Below, piece after piece: positions 11,549-21,097 of a stretch of DNA of 64,000 nt. The translations under genes and the position numbers were made by a program. Every line of letters starts with the position of its first letter. Within the stretch, counting starts at the first letter, position 1. Source of the stretch: Crotalaria pallida (taxonomy: Eukaryota > Streptophyta > Magnoliopsida > Fabales > Fabaceae); NCBI GenBank assembly GCA_037953625.1, contig CM075649.1:99639290-99703289 (forward strand), in the 5' to 3' direction. The notes under the pieces were generated by a model, which did no database searches, was not told the DNA's origin, and worked only from the letters and a program-made list of their open reading frames with translations.

Positions 11549-12185
11549 TGTAGGGTCTGCCGACCATATACGGACCCAAGTCTTGCTAAAGGGATTCTCT
11601 AAGGGCACTTTCCTCGGTTTACTTAGCAGGAAAGTCCTCCGCTCGGACTCGTGGACTCCGAGCATACCAAAGGGCCAAGCTCGGACTTGATGGGGCCGAG
11701 CCTTACAATCGGTCCCCAATCCATCAAGCTCGGGACTCTAGGACCGAGACATATCGTCGGCTTGTGGATATGCTCAGGCTCACCGAGGCTTCTCATCCCT
11801 TTCGCAAATCTCTCCTAGATTCTCGCAACAGCCTAGACATGAGATCTTTAGCTGATCCTAACCAGATTCTAAGAGCATAATTATCCGATATTATCTCACA
11901 GAGTCCTGGTTCAGCACAACACTGATACAGGGCCCAAACGGCCCATATCACCCTCCTCCAAACCCTATAAATAGCTCATCACAGCTAGGGTTTCAGGTAA
12001 GTACTCTCATCCCTAAGTTGACGCTCTGCACACACACGTTGACTAGGGAGACCCTGCTTTTCCCAACTGGAACCGCAGAAATACCACAAGTCACACATTA
12101 ATACTTGATCCTCTCTTGGGCTCCTGGTTTCCATAATCTTGAGCACTTAGAGGGTTAAGGACATCTAGTGTTCAAGGACACTACA
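11549..12185 (+). repeat. 5' LTR of the Tat-type element
   Basis: 637 bp, TGTAGGGTCTGCC at the start and GGACACTACA at the end. It is followed by only TTGGC of the expected PBS before the sequence jumps into an integrase fragment. Confidence 0.9.
11965..11972 (+). promoter_or_regulatory. TATA box of the Tat LTR, followed by a splice-donor-like site
   Basis: TATAAATA is followed about 25 bp later by CAG|GTAAGT (11994-12002). The same pair recurs in the 3' LTR near 24089 and 24118. Ogre-type elements are known to splice, so the donor may be functional. Confidence 0.45.
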
Positions 12186-12370
12186 TTGGCTGAGCGGGAA
12201 CGACATGCGAAGCTTATGTTGGCGAAAGGGTATAATCGCTCGGTAGTACCCAGAGAGTTCGAAGTAGGTGACCTCGTCCTAAGGAGAGCTGACATTGGCC
12301 TCAAAAACGCTAAAGACGGGAAACTGGCTCAAAACTGGGAAGGGCCATACCGAGTAGTTTCTAAAATGGG
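12186..12370 (+). pseudogene. Integrase C-terminal fragment
   Basis: The + strand encodes the end of a gypsy integrase: an ERERHAKLM helix, a VGDLVLRR motif and a NWEGPYRVV motif. It is a copy of the complement of 18095-18290, but keeps CGA (Arg) at 12351-12353 where the other copy has a TGA stop. It begins right after the left LTR through the short shared bases TTGGC and is cut off near 12370. Confidence 0.85.
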
Positions 12371-12390
12371 AAGACTACTTATCGAGCGCT

Positions 12391-13850
12391 CCAGTTGCTG
12401 TACACCCTTGATGTCAGAGGGACTCTTCATCTCGAGGATGGCTCGGCACTTCTCTGGATTTGCCTCGATTCCTCGTTCGGTAAGCATAAATCCGAGGAAT
12501 GACCCAGCAGGAACCCAAAGGTGCATTTTTCCGGATTCAACCTCATACCGAACTGCCGAACTATTCCAAGAATGATCTTCAAATCCTTAGCATGGTCTTC
12601 TTCCTTCAAACTCTTAGCAATCATATCGTCGATGTATACCTCCATTCTGGGCCCGATAAGGGAGCCGAACACCTTGTTCATCATTCGCTGGTAAGTTGCC
12701 CCAGAGTTCGTAAGTCCGAAGGGCATGACATTATAACAATATGTAGCATTCTCAGTCACGAATGAGGTCTTCACCTGATCCGGGGGATACATCGGGATCT
12801 GATTGTAGCCCGAATAAGCGTCCATGAATGACAATCTTTGATATCCTGCCGAGCTATCTACTAATTTGTCAATGCAGGGAAGTGGATATTGGTCCTTGGG
12901 GCAGACCTTGTTCAAGTCTGTATAATCCACGCACATTCTCCACTTTCCATTGGATTTCTTGACCAGTACGGGATTAGCCAACCAATCGGTGTATACCACT
13001 TCCCTGATGAACCCTGCTTCAAGCAGCTCGGCAACCTTTTCTTCTGTTGTTTGAGCCTTCTCGGTTCCGACCCGCCTTTTCTTCTGACAAACTGGCTTAG
13101 CGCCAGGATACACGCTTAATTTGTGGCAAATGAAATTCGGATAGATTCCTGGCATGTCTGCCGAGGTCCAAGAAAATAGATCTTTATTTTCTACGAGCAG
13201 TTCTGTCAATTCTCTCTCAACTTCTTCAGCAAGACCAACACCAATCTTGACACAACGGGATGGATCGGAATCCAAAATTACCTTCTTGAAGTCCCCCTGA
13301 GGGGTTGGCCTCGTTTCATCCTCCTCCCTTACATCGAGATCTGCCAAGTTAACACTTCCCTTGTTGATTGGTTCTTGCATAATCTTCTCATCTTCAATCT
13401 TCAGTTTACGAAGGCTGATATTGTAACACTTCCGAGCCAGCTCTTGTTCAGAACGTACCGTTACCACCTTGTCATCAGACCCTGGAAACTTCATAGCTAG
13501 GTGGACAGTTGATACAACGGCACCAAAAGACTGGAGTGCAGTACGGCCGAGGATGGCGTTGTATGCCGACGGAGCCTGGACAACTAGAAACTTCACTATC
13601 TCAGTTCGGGCAGATGGTTGTTCCCCCAGGGTAACTGGGAGGTGGATATGCCCTAGATGAACAATCGAATGGCCCGTAAAGCCAATCAAACTTCCCTCGA
13701 ACGGAGTCAGGTCAGATCTTTTCAGCTTCAAGGCTTCGAACAGATCCAAGAACATAATGTCTGTTGAACTCCCCTAATCAACGAGAATCCTCTTTACTTT
13801 GTAATTGCCGAGCCTGACTGTAACTACCATTGGGTCATTGTGATCTTGGA
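12391..13850 (-). pseudogene. Gypsy protease and reverse transcriptase, broken
   Basis: On the minus strand this encodes the protease (an RILVD-stop-GSS active-site motif and an AILGRTALQ motif) and then RT. The RT part has the WRMCVDYTDLNK block, an FMDAYSGYNQI block, a MPFGLTNSGATYQ block and the catalytic YIDD box. A TAG at 13774-13776 sits exactly in the protease active-site motif. The RT frame shifts after the NPEKCTFG motif near 12500 and the sequence ends at a rearrangement junction at about 12391. Another copy of RT, joined to different sequence, lies at 20000-20763. The fragment cannot make an active enzyme. Confidence 0.85.
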
Positions 13851-15758
13851 TTATGTCGGCAAAGTCCTCGTCACTGAAACTGATGACGATGTTCTTCTTT
13901 TTGGGCTTTTGGATTGGTCGACTAGCCACCGAGAGAACTTGACCCACATACCTCTTTCGATCACCTCTTTTTCCCCTCCACCTGTGAATCCTCCAGCAAT
14001 GGTGTTAATCAAAAAAGTCTCTCGACCCTTATCTTGTTCGGATAGTAGGGTAGAGGCTCCCCCTGCAGGTAGTGAAGGACTCCTAGTTCTTTTCTGCTCG
14101 GGTCTGGGTGGTGAATGACTTTTTCTCCTGGAACGCTTCCGCATTGCTTTGCAAATGTATTGTTGAAGCTTTTCGTCCCTCACCATTTCTTCAATCAAGT
14201 CCTTATGCATAGTACACTGGTCAGTGGTATGCCCCCATCCACCATGATGGTCACAATACTTTGTCTTATCTTTCTGAGCAGCTCTTCTCAAAGCTGGAGG
14301 CCGAGTGATATTGCGCATCTCGGTGTGCATAGTCTCGCGAAGGATTTGACTCCTTGGGACTGTAAGTTGAGTATACTCATCATATTTGCCTTTTGGTGGA
14401 AGTTTTTCTCCTCTTTCTCTTTCTCTTTTATCCTTCCTCCCCCTACCTTCTCGAAAACGATCGCTCTGACGAGGGTCGTTTTGAAGAGGGCGTTGCTCTT
14501 GACGTTCCTCCTTACCTCGTGCTGCAGTACTGATTCTGTGAAACTCTTCCAGATTGACAAACTTTCTGGACCTTTCCCTGAGCTCGGCCATATCCTTGGG
14601 TGGTTCTCCAATCAAACAATCCTTAAAAGCTCCATCTCGCAACCCTTGAGTAAGCACGAGAACAGATACTCCAGATTGCAGACCTGATATGTCACTAGCC
14701 TCTTGTTGATACCGTGCTAGGTAATCCCGTAGAGACTCGTCTGGTCTCTGTGCGACTCCAGCTAATGAATGATCGGACTTTGGCTGTGACATACTGGCTG
14801 TGTATCTATTTAGGAATGCTCTTCTGAGCTCAGCCCAAGAGTGAATTGAATTAGCGGGTAGGGAATTGAACCATCTCAAAGGTGTCGAGCCCAGATTCAT
14901 TGAGAAAGCGTGGCACTTCATGAAATCCCCTCCTCCATAAAACATAATGGAAGACTCGTAAGCCGCAATATGGTCCATCGGATCGGTTGTCCCGGTGTAC
15001 CGAGGAATATTTTGATGGCCCACATAAGTCTGCGGGGTTTGGAATGCCATAATCTCAACCGTGAAAGGATGTCCAGGATGAGGTTCCACGGTAATACGCT
15101 CAGGAATCATGTTCGGGTTGAGTGGTGGGGGTGGAGGAAGATTGCTCGGGTTGCCGAGAGCCACGTGAGGGCCTTGCTCGGCTGTTCTTGCCATGCTCTG
15201 CTGCTGAAGAGCAGCAATAGCCTGATTCAGTTTCTCAATTAAGGAAGTTTGAGTTCTCAAGAATTCCATGATTGACTCTTCTATCCTTCGAGCTGATGAG
15301 GTAGTCATGTAAGACCTGCCCTCTGTTTCAGAACGTTGACCACCTTGAAGCGTTCCAAAGTGACCCTTAGTCAGGTGAGGTATTTCCCTGCCGGATCTCT
15401 CGGCTCGAGAATGATCATGACGAGCGGAACGCTCTACTCGACGATCCTCATCAGTTTGTGATCCAGAAGGGGCCCTCCGAGATTGATGTGGTCCAGAATC
15501 TGCAGTATCACGCCATTCTGAAACATGACCATCAGGAACAGTGCGAGGGTTAGATCGCCCTCCGCCGCCTTCAATAAAGGGAGGAACAGTGGCTTGTGTC
15601 TGAACTGGAGGAACCGGTGGGACTGGAGGGACATTAGCCTGATTGCCTTCAGTGGGTCCTCCCGGAGCGATTCTGTCCCTCACATTCCTTCCGTTCTTAG
15701 GTGGCCTCCCCCGGAGGCGACGGCGGAGATCTCCCTCATTACCATTGTCGTTTGCCAT
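13851..15758 (-). CDS. Tat-type gypsy gag polyprotein
   Basis: A 635-codon open frame starting MANDNGNEG at 15758. Residues 1-160 are charged and Pro/Arg-rich. Residues about 235-370 form a Retrotrans_gag capsid domain (YTGTTDPMDH, WFNSLPANSI, FLNRYTASM, DESLRDYLARYQQE motifs). A basic region and a CDHHGGWGHTTDQC CCHC-like knuckle (about residues 505-520) follow. The last roughly 45 residues appear to be out of frame with the pol frame downstream: the pol-like reading continues in another frame through 13780-13980. That implies a small indel near 13985. It lies between an inverted PBS/partial LTR and the protease block. Confidence 0.8.
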   Translation of the reverse strand: MANDNGNEGDLRRRLRGRPPKNGRNVRDRIAPGGPTEGNQANVPPVPPVPPVQTQATVPPFIEGGGGRSNPRTVPDGHVSEWRDTADSGPHQSRRAPSGSQTDEDRRVERSARHDHSRAERSGREIPHLTKGHFGTLQGGQRSETEGRSYMTTSSARRIEESIMEFLRTQTSLIEKLNQAIAALQQQSMARTAEQGPHVALGNPSNLPPPPPLNPNMIPERITVEPHPGHPFTVEIMAFQTPQTYVGHQNIPRYTGTTDPMDHIAAYESSIMFYGGGDFMKCHAFSMNLGSTPLRWFNSLPANSIHSWAELRRAFLNRYTASMSQPKSDHSLAGVAQRPDESLRDYLARYQQEASDISGLQSGVSVLVLTQGLRDGAFKDCLIGEPPKDMAELRERSRKFVNLEEFHRISTAARGKEERQEQRPLQNDPRQSDRFREGRGRKDKRERERGEKLPPKGKYDEYTQLTVPRSQILRETMHTEMRNITRPPALRRAAQKDKTKYCDHHGGWGHTTDQCTMHKDLIEEMVRDEKLQQYICKAMRKRSRRKSHSPPRPEQKRTRSPSLPAGGASTLLSEQDKGRETFLINTIAGGFTGGGEKEVIERGMWVKFSRWLVDQSKSPKRRTSSSVSVTRTLPT

Positions 15759-15795
15759 GAGAACAGTGGATGTGGGAATACTAGTTATTCGTTCC

Positions 15796-15810
15796 CCTCA
15801 GACGGCGCCA
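15796..15810 (-). other. Primer binding site of the inverted Tat block
   Basis: The minus strand reads TGGCGCCGTCTGAGG one base after the LTR end. TGGCGCC-type sites are normal for Tat/Athila-group elements. I do not assign the tRNA. The outer element has lost its own PBS on the + strand. Confidence 0.75.
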
Positions 15811-15811
15811 A

Positions 15812-16118
15812 TGTAGTCTCCTTGAACACTAGATGTCCTTAACCCTCTAAGTGCTCAAGATTATGGAAACCAGGAGCCCAAGAGAGGATCAAGTATTAAT
15901 GTGTGACTTGTGGTATTTCTGCGGTTCCAGTTGGGAAAAGCAGGGTCTCCCTAGTCAACGTGTGTGTGTAGAGTGTCAACTTATGGATGAGAGTACTTAC
16001 CTGAAACCCTAGCTGTGATGAGCTATTTATAGGGTTAGGAGGAGGCTGATATGGGCCGTTTGGGCCCTGTATCAGTGTTGTGCTGAACCAGGACTCCGTG
16101 AGATGATATTACTTTAGA
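15812..16118 (-). repeat. Partial inverted LTR of the Tat element
   Basis: Reverse complement of the last about 307 bp of the 637-bp LTR, including its TATA region and splice-donor-like site. One end is the normal LTR/PBS junction. The other end breaks abruptly at 16118, where it joins an extra-gene fragment. Confidence 0.85.
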
Positions 16119-16620
16119 AATTAGTTCTGATACCCATGATACAGTAGATACTCCTATCCCCCCTTGTGGTCAAGGATCTAACGAGTCAATCGAGGTAGAA
16201 CCGTTAACCATAGAGTACCCTTCTAATTCTGCAGAAGAAAATAGGTGGTTGTTGGCTTATAGGTTTGCCGAGCGTCGAGCTCAGGTTAGGACAAGCCCCG
16301 AGCGTTTTACAAGGGGGAAAGAGTCTTTGGGAGATCCTATGAGGTAGGGGGGAAAAGGTCCAAGGCTCGGCCTTAGTTTTAGATTTAAAAGATCTGCTAT
16401 AAAAAATGCTAACGCCGAGCCTTTTACTTTTTCCCCAGATATGGTGGAGCGCAGGTGTGATACCCATCCTGAAGAATATCCTTTACCACCCAACCACGCG
16501 TAGTACGATGCTGTCTTCGACCGGGAAGTACTTGGAACGAGGCCTTCGTTGCTGACGACGGACAACCTGAACCACCTTCGTCCAATCCTAACACCTCCGA
16601 GCCCAGATGGGAATGCTTCG
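16119..16620 (+). pseudogene. Fragment of the Tat extra gene, N-terminal part
   Basis: Near-identical to the complement of about 22330-22832, the start region of the extra (antisense) gene. It covers the first exon end, the putative intron and the start of the second exon. TAG at 16501-16503 replaces the CAG seen in the other copy. The fragment ends abruptly at about 16620. Confidence 0.75.
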
Positions 16621-16790
16621 GAAAAACTCCGTTCCTTTACTTATCAGTGGGTGATTCGGTTGTCAGTTCGGTTCTAGTCCGGGAAGAATCAGGCAAAGAA
16701 TCCCCTGTTTATTTTGTCAGCCGAGCGCTCCAAGGACCAGAGCTGAGGTATCAGAAGGTGGAAAAATTGATCCATGGTACCAACTGCTGA
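16621..16790 (+). pseudogene. RT/RNase H junction fragment
   Basis: The + strand encodes a short stretch from the end of RT into RNase H (LSVGDSVVSSVLVREES, VYFVSRALQGPELRY). It matches the complement of about 19950-20095. At 16752-16754 it keeps CAG where the other copy has a stop. The last about 25 bp (CCAACTGCTGAGGA) come from a position further upstream in RT, so there is a second internal jump. Confidence 0.75.
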
Positions 16791-17504
16791 GGAAGTGAAA
16801 CCGATGCTCGGGAAGACTACTTACAGCTTCAAGTAGAGGGCTTTAATAAAAAGCTTCAAGCATTGGCTGCCGAGAATGAAAAGCTGCAAAAGGGGAAGCA
16901 GGATGCTGAAGATGCCAAGGCTAAAGCCGAGGCCGATAAAGAGAAAGCAGAGAGAACCCTTCTAGAGGCCAATGAGGGGATGAGAAAGGCCAAAGAAATC
17001 ATGAAGAAGGCCGAGGAAGATGCTGCAATCCTGCAAGAGGCCAAGGAGAAGGCCGAGGAAGATGCTGCAATCTTGCAAGAGGCCAAGGAGAAGGCTCGGA
17101 AAGCCGAGGAAGATGCCGCAGTGGCTCGAGAGCAACTCGAGTATGCCAAGGACGAAGCCGCTGGGCTCCGAGCCTCTCTGGATAAAATGAGGGCGAAATC
17201 TCTTAAGCATAAACAGGCTGCCAAGGAGAATCTGTACAATTGGGATCATGCGGTCGAAGATTCTTTCCTTAACACCGCCGAGCAACTTCGCATCTTGAAT
17301 CCTGGCCTCGTGACCAAGGGTGCTGATCCCAACTTTGCTGTTAAAAATGGTCGGATCGTTGGCGAGGATGGAGCTGAAGTGGACTTGGGTAGAGCCGATC
17401 TTCCAGACCATTTTGCTGAAGAATCCGAAGGGGATGAGGCCGAGGATGAAGGAGAAGAAGATAAGTTTGATCCCGACAGTGTTGTGTTGTCCGACATAGA
17501 GTAG
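16791..17504 (+). CDS. Coiled-coil C-terminal part of the Tat extra gene
   Basis: The open frame is 213 codons counted from the Met at 16863 and stays open upstream to about 16791. It encodes a long Glu/Lys/Ala-rich coiled coil (residues 1-115), a short globular part (around LRILNPGLVTKG) and an acidic tail ending SVVLSDIE. A 42-bp unit encoding AEEDAAILQEAKEK is duplicated in tandem at 17007-17090. The upstream half of the gene is not joined here; it lies on the other strand at 20764-22994. Coiled coils of this kind are part of the antisense extra gene of Tat-group elements; its function is not known to me. Confidence 0.7.
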   Translation, partial: GSETDAREDYLQLQVEGFNKKLQALAAENEKLQKGKQDAEDAKAKAEADKEKAERTLLEANEGMRKAKEIMKKAEEDAAILQEAKEKAEEDAAILQEAKEKARKAEEDAAVAREQLEYAKDEAAGLRASLDKMRAKSLKHKQAAKENLYNWDHAVEDSFLNTAEQLRILNPGLVTKGADPNFAVKNGRIVGEDGAEVDLGRADLPDHFAEESEGDEAEDEGEEDKFDPDSVVLSDIE

Positions 17505-18106
17505 ATTTACTTTTTGCTTTCTAACTTTTGTATTTGCCCCAATAGATGGGTTTGAACTTCTTTGATGTAACTAATTTAGAATATTTATAATATCCGCTAT
17601 CATTTTGTGCTTCTTTTCGTTCTTTGCGTTATGAATTCAAGTGTTAAGACCTCGGAACTCCAGCACTTTAGCCGAGGTGGGTTCCTCTATCCGCGATGTA
17701 AAAAATGATTGATAATCATGTTTGAATCGGGAATCTTTCAAAGTACTTGACGAGTTATAAGCTCTTGTTCGAGCTGTTTATAATCGTTCGCGTCATAAAC
17801 GATGGCTAATCGGTTATGAGGAAAAGTACGTAAATACAATGAATTCAAGAATAGAACTTTTATTTATTCGAAGCAGTAAATACAATGGGCTCGGATTTCC
17901 ACCGAGCGTACACCATCATCAAAAATAAACATTCCTAACATTAAGAAATGGTAAAAATGAAATTAAAAACAATTGAAAATAGAATTGAAATAGGATGAAA
18001 AACTTTAGCTGAAGTATGCTCTAAGCTTTGCTACATTCCAAGTGTTGTTGATGAGAGCACCAGAAAGAGTTTTGAGCTTGTAGGCCCCTGTTACCGTTTT
18101 AGAAAC
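17505..18106. other. Spacer between integrase and extra gene
   Basis: Non-coding. It lies between the convergent 3' ends of the extra gene (+) and integrase (-), the normal arrangement for a Tat element with an antisense extra gene. AT-rich, with possible poly(A) signals on both strands. Confidence 0.55.
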
Positions 18107-18109
18107 TAC

Positions 18110-19489
18110 TCAGTATGGCCCTTCCCAGTTTTGAGCCAGTTTCCCGTCTTTAGCGTTTTTGAGGCCAATGTCATCTCTCCTTAGGACGAGGTCACCTACT
18201 TCGAACTCTCTGGGTACTACCGAGCGATTATACCCTTTCGCCTGCATAAGCTTCGCATGTCGTTCCCGCTCAACGGCTAAATCTCTGACTACATCTGATA
18301 GAACGAGGTCCTCACACAGTAAAGTGTTGTTGAGGGGGTTTGGTTGTTGTATAGCTCGGAATGAAGGGATGATCCTTTCTATCGGGATGACTGCGTCGCA
18401 ACCGTAAGTAAGCCGATAAGGAGTTTCTCCCGTCGAAGTCTGTATCGTGGTGCGATATGACCAAAGCACTTCATGAAAGTTTTGCAGCCAATTTCCTTTT
18501 GCACCAATGAGCCTCTTCTTGATCCCCTGGATGATAGATCGGTTCACTGATTCCACCTGTCCATTGGTCTGAGGATGTTCCACGGAGGAAAAATAGTGCT
18601 CAATATTTAAAGCATTGACCAAGTCTTGGAATGCCCTTGCTGCAAATTGAGTTCCGTTGTCAGTCACCAAAACTTGTGGCACTCCAAACCGAGCTACGAC
18701 CTGTCTTTCAAAGAACTTCTGAACCTTGGCAGACGAGATAGTTGCTAGAGGCTCGGCTTCAATCCACTTGGTAAAGTAATCAATGGCAACTATCACCCAT
18801 TTTAGTTGTCCTGGTGCGGTGGGGAACTGGCCAATCAAATCCATTCCCCATTGATAGAAGGGATAGGGAGATGAAAGTGAGTGGAGTTCCTTGGCCGGCT
18901 TCTGATACACATCACTGTGGAATTGACACTTTTCACATCACTTCACATGATTAATCGCATCTTGCTGAAGGGTCGGCCAGTAGTATCCTGCCCTTAGAAT
19001 CTTTCTCGCCAGTGATTTTCCTCCAACGTGATGACTTCCGATTCCCCCATGAACCTCTTCAAGTGCCTGCTTTGCTTCAGTGGGATCTCAACATCTGAGC
19101 ATAGGGCCACTGATCCCTCGGCGAAACAGAATTCCTTCAACCAGAGAAAATTGTGATGCTTCCCTGACTAGTTTCTTGGCCTTGGTTGGATCGGTTGGCA
19201 AAATTCCTTGTTCCAAGTAACTCGTGATTGGAGCAGTCCAACTTGGATCCACCGAAACGGAGAGGACAACGCTAGGTCCGTGCACCATTTCTTGGATCAA
19301 CATTTTGTTATTTCCGGGGCCTTTCGTTGAAGCAAGTTTTGAAAGGATGTCCGCTCGACCATTGCTTTCCCTTGGGATGTGGCAGAATTCAACCTTGGCA
19401 AACTCTGAAGATAGGAACTTCACCTTCTCAAGATACTTTTGGAGGATGGGTTCCGTGGCTTGATAATCCCCCTTAACTTGAGAGACCAC
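18110..19489 (-). pseudogene. Gypsy RNase H end and integrase, with stops
   Basis: Minus strand. The first part (19489-19088) is the RNase H C-terminus and linker (HIPRESNGRADILSKLAS). Then comes the integrase zinc region (a CEKCQFHS half is visible) and the DDE core: VAIDYFTKW, VTDNGTQF and NGQVESVNR supply the D, D and E. The C-terminal VGDLVLRR and NWEGPY motifs follow. Frame breaks are seen as TGA after MLRC near 19085, TGA at 18939-18941 inside the zinc region, and TGA at 18110-18112 where the copy at 12351 has CGA. All are single-base stops, so the gene was intact not long ago. Confidence 0.85.
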
Positions 19490-19492
19490 CAG

Positions 19493-19963
19493 CTAAGAAT
19501 CGCTGAAGATCTTGACTTCTCGGGCCCCTACCTCTTTCGCCATCCTGAGCCCAGCCATTACAGCTTCATATTCTGCCTGATTGTTTGAAGTAGGAAATCC
19601 GAACTTCAAAGAATACTCCAGGGTAACTCCCTCGGAGTTCTCCAAGATTATTCCAGCACCTGCTCCGAGCTTGTTGCTCGACCCATCAACATAAATGCTC
19701 CAATCCAAGTTTGAGCTCGTCAGTGGCTCAGTAAACTCAGTGAGGAAATCAGCTAAGACCTGAGACTTCATTGCTTTCCTCGGTTCGAAAGTGATGTCAA
19801 ACTCGGAAAGTTCAATGGCCCAAGTCACCATTCTTCCTGCCAAGTCGGGTTTTTGAAGAATCTGACGAATCGGTTGGGCTGTCCTGACCTTGATGTGATG
19901 GCTCTGGAAGTATTGGCGCAGTCTTCTGGCCGTGATAACCAAACAAAAAGAGAATTTTTCCAC
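19493..19963 (-). pseudogene. Gypsy RNase H domain
   Basis: Minus strand. The RT connection (MVTWAIELSEFDI) leads into RNase H with IYVDGSSNKLGAG (first Asp), NNQAEYEAVMAGL (Glu) and FSDS (second Asp). It is bounded by two in-frame stops: TAG at 19967-19969 upstream and TAG at 19493-19495 downstream. Reading through both would join it to RT and to the integrase part. Confidence 0.85.
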
Positions 19964-19966
19964 CTT

Positions 19967-21043
19967 CTAATACCTCAGCTCTGGTCCTTGGAGCGCTCGG
20001 CTGACAAAATAAACAGGGGATTCTTTGCCTGATTCTTCCCGGACTAGAACCGAACTGACAACCGAATCACCCACTGATAAGTAAAGGAACAAAATTTCTC
20101 TAGTTACAGGACTAGATAAGATTGGGGGGGAGGCCAAGTATTGCTTAAGGTCAGTGAAGGCCTTTTCGCACGCCTCGTTCCACTCAAAAGTCTTTTCTTT
20201 TTCCTTCCTCAGCAGTTGGTGCCATGGTAGAGCCTTCCGAGCTGATTGCGATAAAAATCTGGAAAGAGCCGTTACCCGACCTGCCAGTTGCTGTACACCC
20301 TTGATATCAGAGGGACTCTTCATCTCGAGGATGGCTCGGCACTTCTCTGGATTTGCCTCGATTCCTCGTTCGATAAGCATAAATCCGAGGAATGACCCAG
20401 CAGGAACCCCAAAGGTGCATTTTTCCGGATTCAACCTCATACCGAACTGCCGAACTCTTCCAAGAATGATCTTCAAATCCTTAGCATGGTCTTCTTCCTT
20501 CAAACTCTTAGCAATCATATCGTCGATGTATACCTCCATTCTGGGCCCGATAAGGGAGCCGAACACCTTGTTCATCATTCGCTGGTAAGTTGCCCCAACG
20601 TTCTTAAGTCCGAAGGGCATGACATTATAACAATATGTAGCATTCTCAGTCACGAATGAGGTCTTCACCTGATCCGGGGGATACATCGGGATCTGATTGT
20701 AGCCCGAATAAGCGTCCATGAATGACAATCTCTGATATCCTGCCGAGCTATCTACTAATTTGTCCCTGGCCTCTTGTAGGATTGCAGCATCTTCCTCGGC
20801 TTTCTTCATGATTTCTTCGGCCTTTCTCATCCCCTCATTGGCCTCTTGAAGGGTTCTCTCTGCTTTCTCTTTATCGGCCTCGGCTTTAGCCTTGGCATCT
20901 TCAGCATCCTGCTTCCCCTTCTGCAGCTTTTCATTCTCGGCAGCCAATGCTTGAAGCTTTTTATTAAAGCCCTCTACTTGAAGCTGTAAGTAGTCTTCCC
21001 GAGCATCGGCTTCACTTCGTTTTTTCTTCTCCTCGGTAGACAC
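19967..21043 (-). CDS. Chimeric frame: extra-gene coiled coil fused to RT
   Basis: A 358-codon open frame. Residues 1-92 are the Glu/Lys-rich coiled coil of the extra gene. From residue about 93 the frame continues without a break into gypsy RT (DKLVDSSAGYQRLSFMDAYSG, MPFGLKNVGATYQ, catalytic YIDD) and into the start of RNase H. In an ordinary element the coiled coil and RT are on opposite strands, so this in-frame fusion is a product of inversion at about 20763. RT lacks its N-terminal fingers. Whether the frame is expressed is unknown. Confidence 0.75.
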   Translation of the reverse strand: MSTEEKKKRSEADAREDYLQLQVEGFNKKLQALAAENEKLQKGKQDAEDAKAKAEADKEKAERTLQEANEGMRKAEEIMKKAEEDAAILQEARDKLVDSSAGYQRLSFMDAYSGYNQIPMYPPDQVKTSFVTENATYCYNVMPFGLKNVGATYQRMMNKVFGSLIGPRMEVYIDDMIAKSLKEEDHAKDLKIILGRVRQFGMRLNPEKCTFGVPAGSFLGFMLIERGIEANPEKCRAILEMKSPSDIKGVQQLAGRVTALSRFLSQSARKALPWHQLLRKEKEKTFEWNEACEKAFTDLKQYLASPPILSSPVTREILFLYLSVGDSVVSSVLVREESGKESPVYFVSRALQGPELRY

Positions 21044-21097
21044 ACCAGCATGAATGTCATCACCACACTGACTGAGGTAACGAAGAATGCTCGCACC

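Noticed and set aside
14115..14687. 190-codon + frame opposite the Tat gag
   Set aside because: Complement of a clear gag domain; Ser/Phe/Leu-rich shadow frame.
16856..17239. 127-codon - frame opposite the coiled coil
   Set aside because: Ala/Ser-rich mirror of the Glu/Lys/Ala repeat; a shadow.
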